The notes below the pieces were generated by a model. It did no database searches and had not been told where the DNA came from. It saw only the letters and a list, made by a program, of their open reading frames with translations. From contig NZ_JANZYP010000004.1 of NCBI RefSeq assembly GCF_025506355.1, positions 115,667 through 179,666 of the forward strand: 64,000 bases of DNA, read 5' to 3'. Positions 36,148-43,442 of the stretch are shown here, piece after piece. This DNA comes from Sphaerisporangium corydalis (lineage in GTDB: Bacteria; Actinomycetota; Actinomycetes; Streptosporangiales; Streptosporangiaceae). Numbering within the stretch: position 1 is the first letter of the stretch; each line of letters begins with the position of its first letter. Position numbers and translations under genes: made by a program.

Positions 36148-36237
36148 TTTGGCTCCCTGGTGCTGCTCGTCGCGGCGGGCGCTTCTCCCGCGCCATGCCC
36201 GTTCCGTGACGGGTCAGGAACCAGGGCGATGGGAGTT

Positions 36238-36261
36238 CTAGCCCTCGCGCGTCTTGGTCAT
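36238..36261 (-). CDS. Seven-codon ORF with strong ribosome site
   Basis: ATG at 36261 encodes MTKTREG then TAG. A near-perfect AAAGGAGG lies seven bases upstream, the best ribosome site in this part of the window, so initiation here is likely. It begins 67 bases after the MFS stop codon on the same strand. No longer frame resumes after the stop, so it could be the 5' remnant of a lost gene, a leader peptide, or a genuine micro-peptide. Function unknown. Confidence 0.4.
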   Translation of the reverse strand: MTKTREG

Positions 36262-36328
36262 CGTGTTCCTCCTTTCTCCTCTACGTCTCCGCGGCGGTTG
36301 CGGAGAGGGACGCCCGCGAATCCGGGGT

Positions 36329-37561
36329 TCAGCGGGCAAGTTCGGCGTTCATGGGACTGGGCGACCGCAGCGCGCGGGTCCAGGTGAGAGCGGGCTGGGC
36401 GCCGATGACGACGGCCGCCGCCCCGGCCACGGCCACCGTGACCGCGGGGCCGATCACGTCGGCCAGCGCGCCCGCGGCCAGCGTGCCCAGGCCCTGTGCA
36501 GTGATCAGCCCGGACGACATGACCCCGAGGCCCTGCGCGCGGCTCTCGTCCGGCACGATCCGCACGAACGACGCGCCCACCTGCAACTGGTAGCTCATCG
36601 CCAGGGCACCGCAGAACGCGAAGATCACAATGGAGGCGACCAGCCCAGGGTGGAACACGCAGAGGATCAGCGGCAGGCCGGTGATCGCGCCCAGGAGCCC
36701 GACCGTCTTGACCCTGATCCGTTCCGGTACCAGCCGGCCGAAGACGAAGGCGCCGATGACGCTGCCCACGGGATCGCTGGCCAGGATCAGGCCGACCGCG
36801 ACCGATCCCGCGCCGAGGGTGGCCGCGTACGGGGCGGCGAGGCCCTCGGGCGCGACGTGGAAGCCCGCCAGCCAGCACAGCGCGGTGAGGGAGCGCAACC
36901 GGGGATCACGCCACACCACCATGAGCCCGCTACCAGGCGAGATGCGTTTCCGGTCCTCCCTTGCCATCGCCGGGCGATGACGGCACCCGAACGCGATCAG
37001 GAGCGCGGCGGCCACGAACGTCACCGCGTCGATCGCCAGTCCGCTGGACGCGCCGACCCGCGCGACCAGCACGCCGCCACCAGCGAATCCCGCGACCTGC
37101 GCCGACTGGATGATGATGTGGCGGATCACCAGCCCCGCCGTGTACCTGTCACCCGTGAGGACGTCGGCGAGGAACGCGAGTTGCGCGGCCTTGTACGGGC
37201 CACGCAGGAACGTCACCGCCGACAGCAGCGCGCACATCGGCAGCAGCGGCATGCCGGGGATCGCCATCAGGCCGAGGAACGCCGCGCACAGCAGGTCCAG
37301 GGTGATCATCACTTCGCGACGCGGATACCGGTCGGCCAGGCCGCCCAACAGGACGCCGCCCAGCATCGAGGGCAGGAACGTCAGGGCGTAGGTCAGCCCC
37401 GTCAGGCCGGCGGAGGATGTGCGCTGGTAGACCAGGATCGTCAGCGCGACCCGGGCCAGCTGGTCGCCGATCCAGGAGAGCAGTTCCGCCGCGCACAGGG
37501 CGCGGAATTCGCCGACCGCCAGGACCACCCGAAGGCTCACACGATCCGCAGAATCCATCAT
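36329..37561 (-). CDS. MFS transporter (drug exporter-like)
   Basis: A 410-residue major facilitator with about 12 hydrophobic segments. It has the MFS-3/enterobactin-exporter-like layout common in actinomycetes: an N-terminal FRALCAAELLSWIGDQLARVALTILVY helix and the loop 2-3 signature GGLADRYPRREVMI. Members export siderophores, macrolides or other small molecules; the substrate here is unknown. Start uncertain: ATG 37561 is the first codon of a sensible N-terminus, with only a distant GAGAGG upstream. It lies downstream of a LysR gene in the same orientation, separated by 188 bases and a hairpin, so it probably has its own promoter, possibly controlled by LysR or TetR. Confidence 0.88.
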   Translation of the reverse strand: MMDSADRVSLRVVLAVGEFRALCAAELLSWIGDQLARVALTILVYQRTSSAGLTGLTYALTFLPSMLGGVLLGGLADRYPRREVMITLDLLCAAFLGLMAIPGMPLLPMCALLSAVTFLRGPYKAAQLAFLADVLTGDRYTAGLVIRHIIIQSAQVAGFAGGGVLVARVGASSGLAIDAVTFVAAALLIAFGCRHRPAMAREDRKRISPGSGLMVVWRDPRLRSLTALCWLAGFHVAPEGLAAPYAATLGAGSVAVGLILASDPVGSVIGAFVFGRLVPERIRVKTVGLLGAITGLPLILCVFHPGLVASIVIFAFCGALAMSYQLQVGASFVRIVPDESRAQGLGVMSSGLITAQGLGTLAAGALADVIGPAVTVAVAGAAAVVIGAQPALTWTRALRSPSPMNAELAR

Positions 37562-37737
37562 CGTCCGCTGACAACACCTCTCCGCGGCCCGGCTGGGGGA
37601 GATATTCCACGCAGTTTTGAGCAACCCCTCACGTGTTGTTCGAGCGATTCTCCAAAAACCGCCGGCGCGATATTCCGCCGTCTGATCCGAGTCTTTCGGA
37701 GCGACCGGAAACGATCAACGCTCGATTCTCGAACGCT

Positions 37738-37756
37738 CGATTAGCCGGGCTAATCG
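37738..37756 (-). terminator. Hairpin overlapping the LysR stop codon
   Basis: CGATTAG-CCGGG-CTAATCG forms a perfect 7-bp stem whose right arm contains the LysR stop codon (37750-37752). Confidence 0.6.
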
Positions 37757-38721
37757 GCTGGCCGGGGCTGATCGGCGCCGAAGCACCGCCGGTAGGTGGC
37801 GGCGAGCCGGGCGAAGGCGCGGACGGCGGCGTTGTCGGCCGCCGTCAGCCAGACCGGGACGATGACCATGGGCGGCATGTCGGAGATCGGGACCACAGTG
37901 AGGCCAGGAAAGGGAAAGCGTTCCAGAAGGGGGGCCACCGTGCAGTGGAGGCCACGGCCTCGGGCGACGAGGGTGAGCACGTCCTCGACGAGGATTTCGG
38001 TTCTGCCGGTCAGGGTGGTGAAGTCGTCGGCGGTGAACGTCAGCGGGCGGCCCGAGGGCGTGAACCGGGGTGTCCATCGGTCGCGGAGAAGCGAACTCTC
38101 GGTGGCCGGGAATTCCACCAACTCGTGGCCCGCGAGATCCTCCAGGCTCACCGCCAGGCGCCCGGCCAGCGGATGGCCGGCCGGGAGCAGAATGCCACGC
38201 GGCACCTCGGCGAGCACCGGCCCGACGGTCAGATCGTGCGCCCGCACCGCCCGCCCGTCACCACCGGGCGACCACACCAGCGCCACATCGACGTCGCCGT
38301 TCTTGAGCGCGCCCGCCGGGATGAGGGTCTCGCGGAACGTGCTGGCGTTGAGGGTGACCGTGCACGGGGCGTGCTGGGCCTCGAAGGCGGTGGCCACGCG
38401 GGTGGCGAACTCACCGCCTATGGTCGGCGCGTAGGCGACGCGCAGCCGCCTGCCGGTGTCCAGCGCGGCGGCCTGGCACTCCCGCAAAGTGCGGACGAGC
38501 TCGTCGTACCCCTGCGTCGCGCCCTGGCGGAACCGCTCCCCGAGAGCGGTCAGCCGGACCTGCCGGCTGGTGCGCTCGAACAGCGCCGCGCCGACCTCGC
38601 GTTCGAGTGCCTGGATCGTCTGGCTCACCCGCCCCTGGGAGAGGTGCAGGCGTGCCGCGGTCCGCCCGAAATGGAGTTCCTCGGACAGTGCCAGGAACGT
38701 CTCGACCCCGCGCAGTTCCAC
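37750..38721 (-). CDS. LysR family transcriptional regulator
   Basis: A 323-residue LysR-type regulator. Winged helix-turn-helix in residues 1-60 (ELRGVETFLALSEELHFGRTAARLHLSQGRVSQTIQALEREVGAALFER), then the two-lobed effector domain (about 88-300; LRVAYAPTIGGEFATRV, DVALVWSPGGD, GRGLHCTVAPLLERF). GTG 38721 is chosen because AGGTGG stands at good distance and the family normally begins with ELR. Unlike the classical layout it is not divergent from its target; its neighbours in the same direction are TetR (upstream) and MFS (downstream). Effector unknown. Confidence 0.92.
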   Translation of the reverse strand: MELRGVETFLALSEELHFGRTAARLHLSQGRVSQTIQALEREVGAALFERTSRQVRLTALGERFRQGATQGYDELVRTLRECQAAALDTGRRLRVAYAPTIGGEFATRVATAFEAQHAPCTVTLNASTFRETLIPAGALKNGDVDVALVWSPGGDGRAVRAHDLTVGPVLAEVPRGILLPAGHPLAGRLAVSLEDLAGHELVEFPATESSLLRDRWTPRFTPSGRPLTFTADDFTTLTGRTEILVEDVLTLVARGRGLHCTVAPLLERFPFPGLTVVPISDMPPMVIVPVWLTAADNAAVRAFARLAATYRRCFGADQPRPAD

Positions 38722-38773
38722 TACGACCACCTGACCGTCGGCCGGACATCCGAAGCGCGGCGCGCCGCCGCGA

Positions 38774-39394
38774 TCACGCCCCTCCCCCGTCGCGCACGCC
38801 GAGGGTGCGGGCGGCGTGCTCGATCCACGTGGCCAGGAAGACGTCCCGGTCCAGGTCGCCAGGGGTGTGCCCGATGAGGATGTTCAGGAGCGGGAAGTAC
38901 GTCAGCGACGAGATCAGCACGGTGGCGGTCGCATGCGGGTCGGCGGCCTCCACGAGGCCGAGCTCACGCTGGGCGGCGATCCACTGGGCGCACTCGTGGT
39001 AGAGGCTCGCGACCACGCCCTGCCACATCCGCTCGAAGATGTCGGGGAACCCGGTGAACTCCCGCAGCATGATCCGGACCAGGTCCCGGTCGGCCTCGAT
39101 GACGCCCCAGACGACGGTCGCCATCAGGTGGAGCGCCTCGCGCGGGTCGGCGGGCGCCCGCGCGACGGTTTCGCGGTTGCGCTCGGTCATCGTCTCCAGG
39201 TTCCGCTGGACGGCGGCCTCCAGCAGCGCCTTCTTGGAGGGGAAGTGCTTGTAGAGCGCACCGGATCCCGCGGTCAGCCCGCAGGCGACCTGGATGTCGG
39301 CCACCGACGTCGCGTCGTACCCCCTGGTCGCGAACAGCCGGATGGCCTCGGTGAGGATGCGTTCCCGCGTCAGGCCAGGGGTGGTTCTCGCCAT
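38774..39394 (-). CDS. TetR family transcriptional regulator
   Basis: A 206-residue TetR regulator. The N-terminal helix-turn-helix (about 8-55: TRERILTEAIRLFATRGYDATSVADIQVACGLTAGSGALYKHFPSKKALLEAAV) is textbook; the remainder is a helical ligand domain. The start codon lies only 22 bases from the start of the divergent SRPBCC gene, and a 14-bp palindrome occupies the centre. Neither gene has a ribosome site, so both appear leaderless, with autorepression and repression of the SRPBCC gene through the same operator. Ligand unknown. Confidence 0.92.
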   Translation of the reverse strand: MARTTPGLTRERILTEAIRLFATRGYDATSVADIQVACGLTAGSGALYKHFPSKKALLEAAVQRNLETMTERNRETVARAPADPREALHLMATVVWGVIEADRDLVRIMLREFTGFPDIFERMWQGVVASLYHECAQWIAAQRELGLVEAADPHATATVLISSLTYFPLLNILIGHTPGDLDRDVFLATWIEHAARTLGVRDGGGA

Positions 39395-39398
39395 AGTG

Positions 39399-39412
39399 AG
39401 AGAGTACTCTCT
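39399..39412. promoter_or_regulatory. Symmetric operator with back-to-back -10 elements (TetR/SRPBCC)
   Basis: AGAGAGTACTCTCT is a perfect 14-bp palindrome. On each strand TACTCT lies six bases before the respective ATG, the spacing of a -10 element for a leaderless mRNA. The two -10 elements share the central TA, so the intergenic region of 22 bp is both operator and promoter pair. Confidence 0.7.
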
Positions 39413-39416
39413 TTCT

Positions 39417-39884
39417 ATGGTCGAAGTCACCGTGCGAGAGGTCATCCGCTGCACGCCGGAGGAGTTCCTGGAGTTCGTGATGGATCCGGAACGGTACGCG
39501 GAGGTCGACGACAAGATCGGGCCGATCGACTGGGTGCGCCGCACCGGCGACGTCACCGAGTTCAGGTTCCGGCCCGCCCTGCCGGGGGTCCCCGGGCCCG
39601 CTCCGAAGCTGGTGTCACAGATGCGGCTCACCCCGGGCGAGCGGGTCGATGTCCGGTACGCGCCACTGCCGCGCAACAGGCTCAACCACCGCCTGTCGCG
39701 GTTCGCGGCGAGTTTCGCCGCCGAACGCATCGACGGCGGCACCCGGGTCACGCGGACGATCTCGATAGATTTCGCCCCCTTCGTGAGGTGGATGCTGGAA
39801 CCGATCCTGCGCCGCCGCCTCCCTGCGGACATCGAGAAGGAGATCCGCCAGGCCAGGAACCGCCTCGAAGCGGAAGCAGGTTGA
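39417..39884 (+). CDS. SRPBCC family (polyketide-cyclase/START-like) protein
   Basis: A 155-residue single-domain SRPBCC protein. It begins with VREVIRCTPEEFLEFVMDPERYAEVDDKIGPIDWV, the usual strand-helix-helix entry, and ends with a long helix (PADIEKEIRQARNRLEAEA). Members bind or modify hydrophobic ligands. ATG 39417 lacks a ribosome site and is probably leaderless. The TetR gene faces it across a palindromic operator, so it is the most likely TetR target; the protein may handle the same hydrophobic ligand that TetR senses. Confidence 0.85.
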   Translation: MVEVTVREVIRCTPEEFLEFVMDPERYAEVDDKIGPIDWVRRTGDVTEFRFRPALPGVPGPAPKLVSQMRLTPGERVDVRYAPLPRNRLNHRLSRFAASFAAERIDGGTRVTRTISIDFAPFVRWMLEPILRRRLPADIEKEIRQARNRLEAEAG

Positions 39885-39935
39885 GCGCGGGGACCCGGAC
39901 GACGACGGGCCGCGGCCTTAACTAGGCTGCCAGAT

Positions 39936-41186
39936 GTGGTGATCCCGGCACGACCCACGGTCCGCGACGGCGCGCCGGCCGTCATCGGCATCGTCCTCGT
40001 CGCGCTCGGATCATGGCGGGCCGCCACCTGGCAGCAGGCGCCCCGTCCGCTCGACGCGTGGGCCTTGCTGCTCATCGGCGTGGCCGCCGGCGTCCTCGCC
40101 TGGCGGCGCTCGGCCCCGATGCCGGCCCTGACCGTCAGCACGGTCGCCACCAGCGGCTATCTCCTTCTCGGCTATGCGTACGGCCCGATCCTGCTGTGCG
40201 CGGGGTGGGCGATGTTCGAGGTCGCCCGGCGGCGGCCATTACGGTCGTCCGCCGTGACCGGGGTGATCGTGGCGCTGGTGTCGGTGGCCGCGGTGCTGCC
40301 GAGGCTGTCCGGCGAGGTGCGCCTGCTCGTGGTGGCGCTGGCGTTGTGGGCCGGGTGCTGGCTGGCGCTGCCGTGGTCGCTGGGCGCCGTCGTGTACGTC
40401 CGGACGATGGCGGCCGATCAGGCACGGCGCGACCTGGTCGAACGGACGGCGCTCGAGGAGCGGATCCGGGTGTCCCGGGAGGTGCATGACGTCGCCGGGC
40501 ACGGGTTCGCGGTGATCGCCATGCAGGCCGCCGTGGCCCTGGTCGTGCTCGACGAACGGCCCGAGCAGGCGCGCGCCTCGCTGGAGGCGATCCGCGCCAC
40601 CAGCACGGCGGCGCTGGACGAGCTCCGCGGCGTCCTGCACCTGGAGCGGCCGTCCGAGCCGGTTCCGGGCGACGGCGTGCGGGACCTCGTGCCCCTGGTG
40701 GAGCGGGCGCGTGCCGCCGGGCTGCCGGTGGACCTGCGGCTGGGCGACGTCGAAGGCGTGCCGGCCGAGGTGGGAGAGATCATCTACAAGGTGGTGCGCG
40801 AGTCGCTGACCAATGTCATGCGGCACACCGGGCGGGCCGGGGCCACGGTCACCGTCGGCCACGAGAACGGGCGACTGGCGGCGGCGATCGTCGACCGGGG
40901 AACGGGCCCGGCCCCCGGCGGCGCGGGTCAGGGCTTGCCGCCCGGCAGCGCGGGTATGAGCCCGGCGCCCGGCGACGCGGGTATGGGCCTGGGGCCCGGC
41001 GACGCGGGTGTGGGTCTGGCGCCCGGCGACGCGGGTATAAGCCTGCCGCCTGGCGACGCGGGTCTGGGTCTGGCCGGGATGCGGGCGCGCGTCGAGGCCG
41101 CCGGGGGTGGCTTCACCGCCGGTGCCCGGGACGGCGGCGGCTTCGCCGTGCGGGTGTGGTTCCCCTCGCCGGGGGGTGCCGGGTGA
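39936..41186 (+). CDS. NarL-type sensor histidine kinase with expanded ATP-lid region
   Basis: A 416-residue membrane kinase with about five hydrophobic segments in residues 12-155. Phospho-acceptor H184 lies in VSREVHDVAGHGFAVIAMQ (HisKA_3). The ATPase N box is KVVRESLTNVMRHTGR. Between the first G box (IVDRGTGPAPG) and the second (GLAGMRARVEAAGG) lies an unusual 54-residue insert of six 9-residue repeats, PGDAGMGLG-like, from a 27-bp minisatellite; relatives have a short Gly-rich lid there. GTG 39936 has no clear ribosome site and may be leaderless. It overlaps the response-regulator gene by four bases. Confidence 0.9.
   Translation: MVIPARPTVRDGAPAVIGIVLVALGSWRAATWQQAPRPLDAWALLLIGVAAGVLAWRRSAPMPALTVSTVATSGYLLLGYAYGPILLCAGWAMFEVARRRPLRSSAVTGVIVALVSVAAVLPRLSGEVRLLVVALALWAGCWLALPWSLGAVVYVRTMAADQARRDLVERTALEERIRVSREVHDVAGHGFAVIAMQAAVALVVLDERPEQARASLEAIRATSTAALDELRGVLHLERPSEPVPGDGVRDLVPLVERARAAGLPVDLRLGDVEGVPAEVGEIIYKVVRESLTNVMRHTGRAGATVTVGHENGRLAAAIVDRGTGPAPGGAGQGLPPGSAGMSPAPGDAGMGLGPGDAGVGLAPGDAGISLPPGDAGLGLAGMRARVEAAGGGFTAGARDGGGFAVRVWFPSPGGAG
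40914..41075 (+). repeat. Six 27-bp units inside the histidine kinase gene
   Basis: Units of the form CCCGGCGACGCGGGT plus 12 variable bases, in frame, encode PGGAGQGLP, PGSAGMSPA, PGDAGMGLG, PGDAGVGLA, PGDAGISLP and PGDAGLGLA. The array is exactly 162 bp with no partial unit. Confidence 0.92.
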
Positions 41187-41854
41187 TCCGGGTGGTCGTG
41201 GCCGACGATCAGTCGCTGGTGCGGATGGGGCTGTGCGTGCTGATCGAGCGCGAGCCCGACATCGAGCTGGCCGGTGAGGCGGGCGACGGTTTCGCGACCC
41301 TTGAGCTGGTGCGCCGCACGCGCCCGGACGTCGTGCTGCTGGACATCCGGATGCCCGGCATGGACGGGCTGGACGTGTCACGAGCGATCACCGCCGACCC
41401 CGGCCTGTCCGGCACCAAGGTGGTGATCGTGACGACGTTCGAGACCGACGATTACGTCATCGCCGCCCTGCGGGCCGGCGCCGGCGGGTTCGTGCTGAAG
41501 GACGCCGACCCCGCCGACCTGATCCGGGCGATCCGGGTCGTCTGGGCCGGCGACGCGCTGCTCTCCCCGTCGGTCACCCGCCGCCTGATCGGCCTCCTGA
41601 GCGGGCACGTGACCGGCGGCATCGCGCCGGGCCCGTCCCTGGACGCGCTGACCGCGCGCGAGCGCGACATCGTCGCGTGGGTGGCCACGGGCCGGTCCAA
41701 CGACGAGATCGCCGCCGAGCTGTTCATCAGCCCAGCGACGGTCCGCACCCATGTCGGGCGCGCGATGCTCAAGCTTCGGGCGCGCGACCGCGCCCAGCTC
41801 GTGGTCTTCGCCGTCCAGGCCGGGCTGACCGTTCCGGGGGTACGGAAGGGCTGA
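41183..41854 (+). CDS. NarL/LuxR-type response regulator
   Basis: A 223-residue response regulator translated from GTG 41183, overlapping the kinase stop codon (GTGA) with a G-rich ribosome site inside the kinase gene. Receiver domain: D8/D9, phospho-acceptor D54 (VLLDIRMPG) and K106 (FVLKD). LuxR helix-turn-helix about 150-215 (LTARERDIVAWVATGRSNDEIAAELFISPATVRTHVGRAML). With the upstream kinase it forms a complete two-component system. Targets are unknown; the small membrane protein gene downstream is convergent. Confidence 0.93.
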   Translation: MIRVVVADDQSLVRMGLCVLIEREPDIELAGEAGDGFATLELVRRTRPDVVLLDIRMPGMDGLDVSRAITADPGLSGTKVVIVTTFETDDYVIAALRAGAGGFVLKDADPADLIRAIRVVWAGDALLSPSVTRRLIGLLSGHVTGGIAPGPSLDALTARERDIVAWVATGRSNDEIAAELFISPATVRTHVGRAMLKLRARDRAQLVVFAVQAGLTVPGVRKG

Positions 41855-41985
41855 CGCCGAGCGGGCCCGCCGCCGCGATCGCCGCACGGGCGCGGCATCC
41901 GGGTCGTGGTGTGCGTCACCACCGATGGCGCCTCCGGCCGTGGCGTGAAGTCGCCGTCCATGAGGCATCCGGCCCACGCGCGGAG

Positions 41986-42351
41986 TCACCGCCGGCCGGC
42001 GGCGCGGTAGCCGTCGCGGGTGGCGATCACACCTGTGACCAGTGCCGTCAGCACACCGACCAGCTGGATGACCGAGCCGATCGACACGCTCGCCCCGTGG
42101 TCGCCCACCAGGTTGCCCACCCCGGTCGGGCTGATCAGGAACCCGACGATCACGAACAGCCCGAGAAGGCTCCCGACGGCCGGCGACCACCGCCACGGGG
42201 TGAGGCCGACGAACAGGGCGCCCGCCAGCAGGATCAGAATCCCCGGCGGGATGGCGATCGGGAACTTCACCCCGGACGCCCAGAGGATGCCGATCCCGGC
42301 GGCCCCGACGACAAGACCCACGATCGTGTACATCCGTGCGTGTGCTTTCAT
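41986..42351 (-). CDS. Small four-helix membrane protein
   Basis: A 121-residue protein with four hydrophobic segments (MYTIVGLVVGAAGIGILWA, IPPGILILLAGALFVGL, GSLLGLFVIVGFLI, VIQLVGVLTALVTGVI), short loops and a basic C-terminus. No family motif was recognised; similar small proteins are usually annotated only as integral membrane. ATG 42351 is chosen since the hydrophobic part begins just after it; the longer frame from 42432 adds an unlikely arginine/glycine tail. Confidence 0.7.
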   Translation of the reverse strand: MKAHARMYTIVGLVVGAAGIGILWASGVKFPIAIPPGILILLAGALFVGLTPWRWSPAVGSLLGLFVIVGFLISPTGVGNLVGDHGASVSIGSVIQLVGVLTALVTGVIATRDGYRAAGRR

Positions 42352-42578
42352 GCCGCCAGCCTGCCCGCGCAGCCGTCCCACGGCGTCCCCTCCGGGCGGC
42401 AGCGAGCGTACGAAGATCTGCGTACGTCCCAAAGAAGCGCTGTCGGCGCACGCCCTCCCGCGCGCCCCTCACGACTGATCATCTTCAGGAACGTTGGCCG
42501 TTGAAACGACGAATACCCCACTGCGTGCCGATGATCTCCTCTCGGCCGAAAGCAAGGGGCCAAGCCGGAGGACGGGCG

Positions 42579-42632
42579 GGTCGGCAGGGCCGGTAGGCCT
42601 TGGAAATACTGCCCGAGCCGGAGGCGAGGACC
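42579..42632. repeat. Dispersed intergenic element, copy D (inverted)
   Basis: GGTCGGCAGGGCCGGTAGGC, then CTTGGAAATACTGCCC and GAGCCGGAGGCGAGGACC: the same orientation as copy C and nearly identical to the complement of copy A. Similarity to copy C continues a few bases past the core (CTTTTC-GC). Confidence 0.85.
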
Positions 42633-42670
42633 TTTTCGGCTGGGCTTGGCGCGTCTGGAAGGCACTGTGT

Positions 42671-42716
42671 GGGGTGGGGGTGGCCGTATGTGGACGGGGG
42701 TGGGGGGTGGGGGTGG
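42671..42716 (+). other. G-quadruplex-prone tract upstream of a small operon
   Basis: GGGGTGGGGGTGG (42671-42683) and GGGGGTGGGGGGTGGGGGTGG (42696-42716, written GGGGG-T-GGGGGG-T-GGGGG-T-GG) give several G runs with one-base loops on the coding strand, about 70-110 bases before the start codon. Confidence 0.55.
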
Positions 42717-42786
42717 CTTTACAGGGGCGTGGTGGTGACCTTACGTTACGAACAGGTTACCCATAGTGTTTCTGGAGGTGAGTCAC

Positions 42787-42996
42787 ATGCCTGAAGGTGG
42801 TAGCGGGCGAGAGCCTGACCCGCAGGTGGCGTTCACGAACGTCCTGGCGGCGGACGCGGGCGAGACCGACGAGAGCCCGGGGGTGGCGGAGCGGGCCGTG
42901 ACGACCGCGCGCGCGGGCGGGCACCTGCCGCCGCACGCCGAGCGGGCCGTCGACAGCAGGCCGCTGTCCCAGCGGTTCACCGAGCCGGAGGAGTAG
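42787..42996 (+). CDS. Small hydrophilic protein preceding a DUF1036 gene
   Basis: A 69-residue hydrophilic, probably disordered protein (Gly, Glu, Ala-rich; no hydrophobic core). ATG 42787 follows GGAGGTGA at good distance, a strong site. Five bases separate its stop from the DUF1036 start, whose ribosome site lies within its last codons (GGAGGAG), so the two are translated together. No family assigned. It may be a partner of the DUF1036 protein; a precursor-peptide role is conceivable because of the size, but no leader or core motif is seen. Confidence 0.65.
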   Translation: MPEGGSGREPDPQVAFTNVLAADAGETDESPGVAERAVTTARAGGHLPPHAERAVDSRPLSQRFTEPEE

Positions 42997-43001
42997 TCGA
43001 C

Positions 43002-43346
43002 ATGGAGCTGCACTTCCGTAACCGCTACACCTCGAAGGTGTGGGTCGCGATCATGTTCTACAGTCCCGACGTCTGCCGCGACGACGGTAAGTGGGGCACC
43101 CGGGGCTGGTGGGCGATCGACCCGGGTGGTGAGGCGTACGTCCTCAACACCAGCAACCGGTACGCCGCGTTCTACGCCGAGGCCGCCAACGGCGCGATCT
43201 GGACCGGCCCGTACGGCCCGATCTACGTCTACCAGAACGCCTTCGACTCCTGTATCAACATCGGCAGCACCGCGGCCCGGCGGGTCGGCACCCGCCTGGT
43301 CGACCTGAACGGTTCCTCGGTCTACTACGTGAACCTCACCGCCTGA
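43002..43346 (+). CDS. DUF1036 domain protein
   Basis: A 114-residue aromatic-rich protein matching DUF1036: FRNRYTSKVWVAIMFYSPDVC, GWGTRGWW-like WGTRGWWAIDPGGEAYVL, and NRYAAFYAEAANG. A C-terminal FDSCINIGSTAARRVGTRLVDL completes it. Two cysteines (in PDVC and FDSC) could form a disulphide. There is no signal peptide. The domain's role is not established; it is predicted to be an all-beta small domain. It forms a two-gene unit with the preceding 69-residue protein. Confidence 0.82.
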   Translation: MELHFRNRYTSKVWVAIMFYSPDVCRDDGKWGTRGWWAIDPGGEAYVLNTSNRYAAFYAEAANGAIWTGPYGPIYVYQNAFDSCINIGSTAARRVGTRLVDLNGSSVYYVNLTA

Positions 43347-43365
43347 CCGGAAAGCGTCCGCGAGC

Positions 43366-43391
43366 GGCCCCGGCACCGCGCCTTCGGGGCC
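43366..43391. terminator. Hairpin between DUF1036 gene and ABC permease gene
   Basis: GGCCCCG and CGGGGCC (7-bp stem, 12-base loop) lie 20 bases after the DUF1036 stop and may serve both convergent transcripts. Confidence 0.5.
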
Positions 43392-43442
43392 CGCCCGCAC
43401 CGCACCACACCACACCGGACCGGACCGTCCAGCGCGGGCGGG

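Larger units (their letters stand above)
35629..36328. other. Long intergenic region with a dispersed repeat, a strong inverted repeat and a tiny ORF
   Basis: No ordinary gene is visible over 700 bases. The region holds the protease promoter, copy C of the dispersed element (35941-35994), a 14-bp inverted repeat (36099-36147) and a seven-codon frame with a strong ribosome site (36238-36261). Confidence 0.6.
42352..42786. other. Intergenic region with dispersed repeat and G-rich tracts
   Basis: No convincing gene in about 435 bases. It holds copy D of the dispersed element (42579-42632), G-rich tracts (42671-42716) and, presumably, the promoter of the small-protein/DUF1036 operon near 42740-42770. 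Confidence 0.6.

Noticed and set aside
35876-36196. 106-residue minus-strand frame after the seven-codon ORF
   Set aside because: Runs through the dispersed repeat and the inverted repeat, Arg/Pro-rich, not in frame with the strong ribosome site.
42494-42794. Plus-strand frames across dispersed copy D
   Set aside because: Repeat-derived and G-tract-derived translation; the true start of the next gene with a good ribosome site is at 42787.
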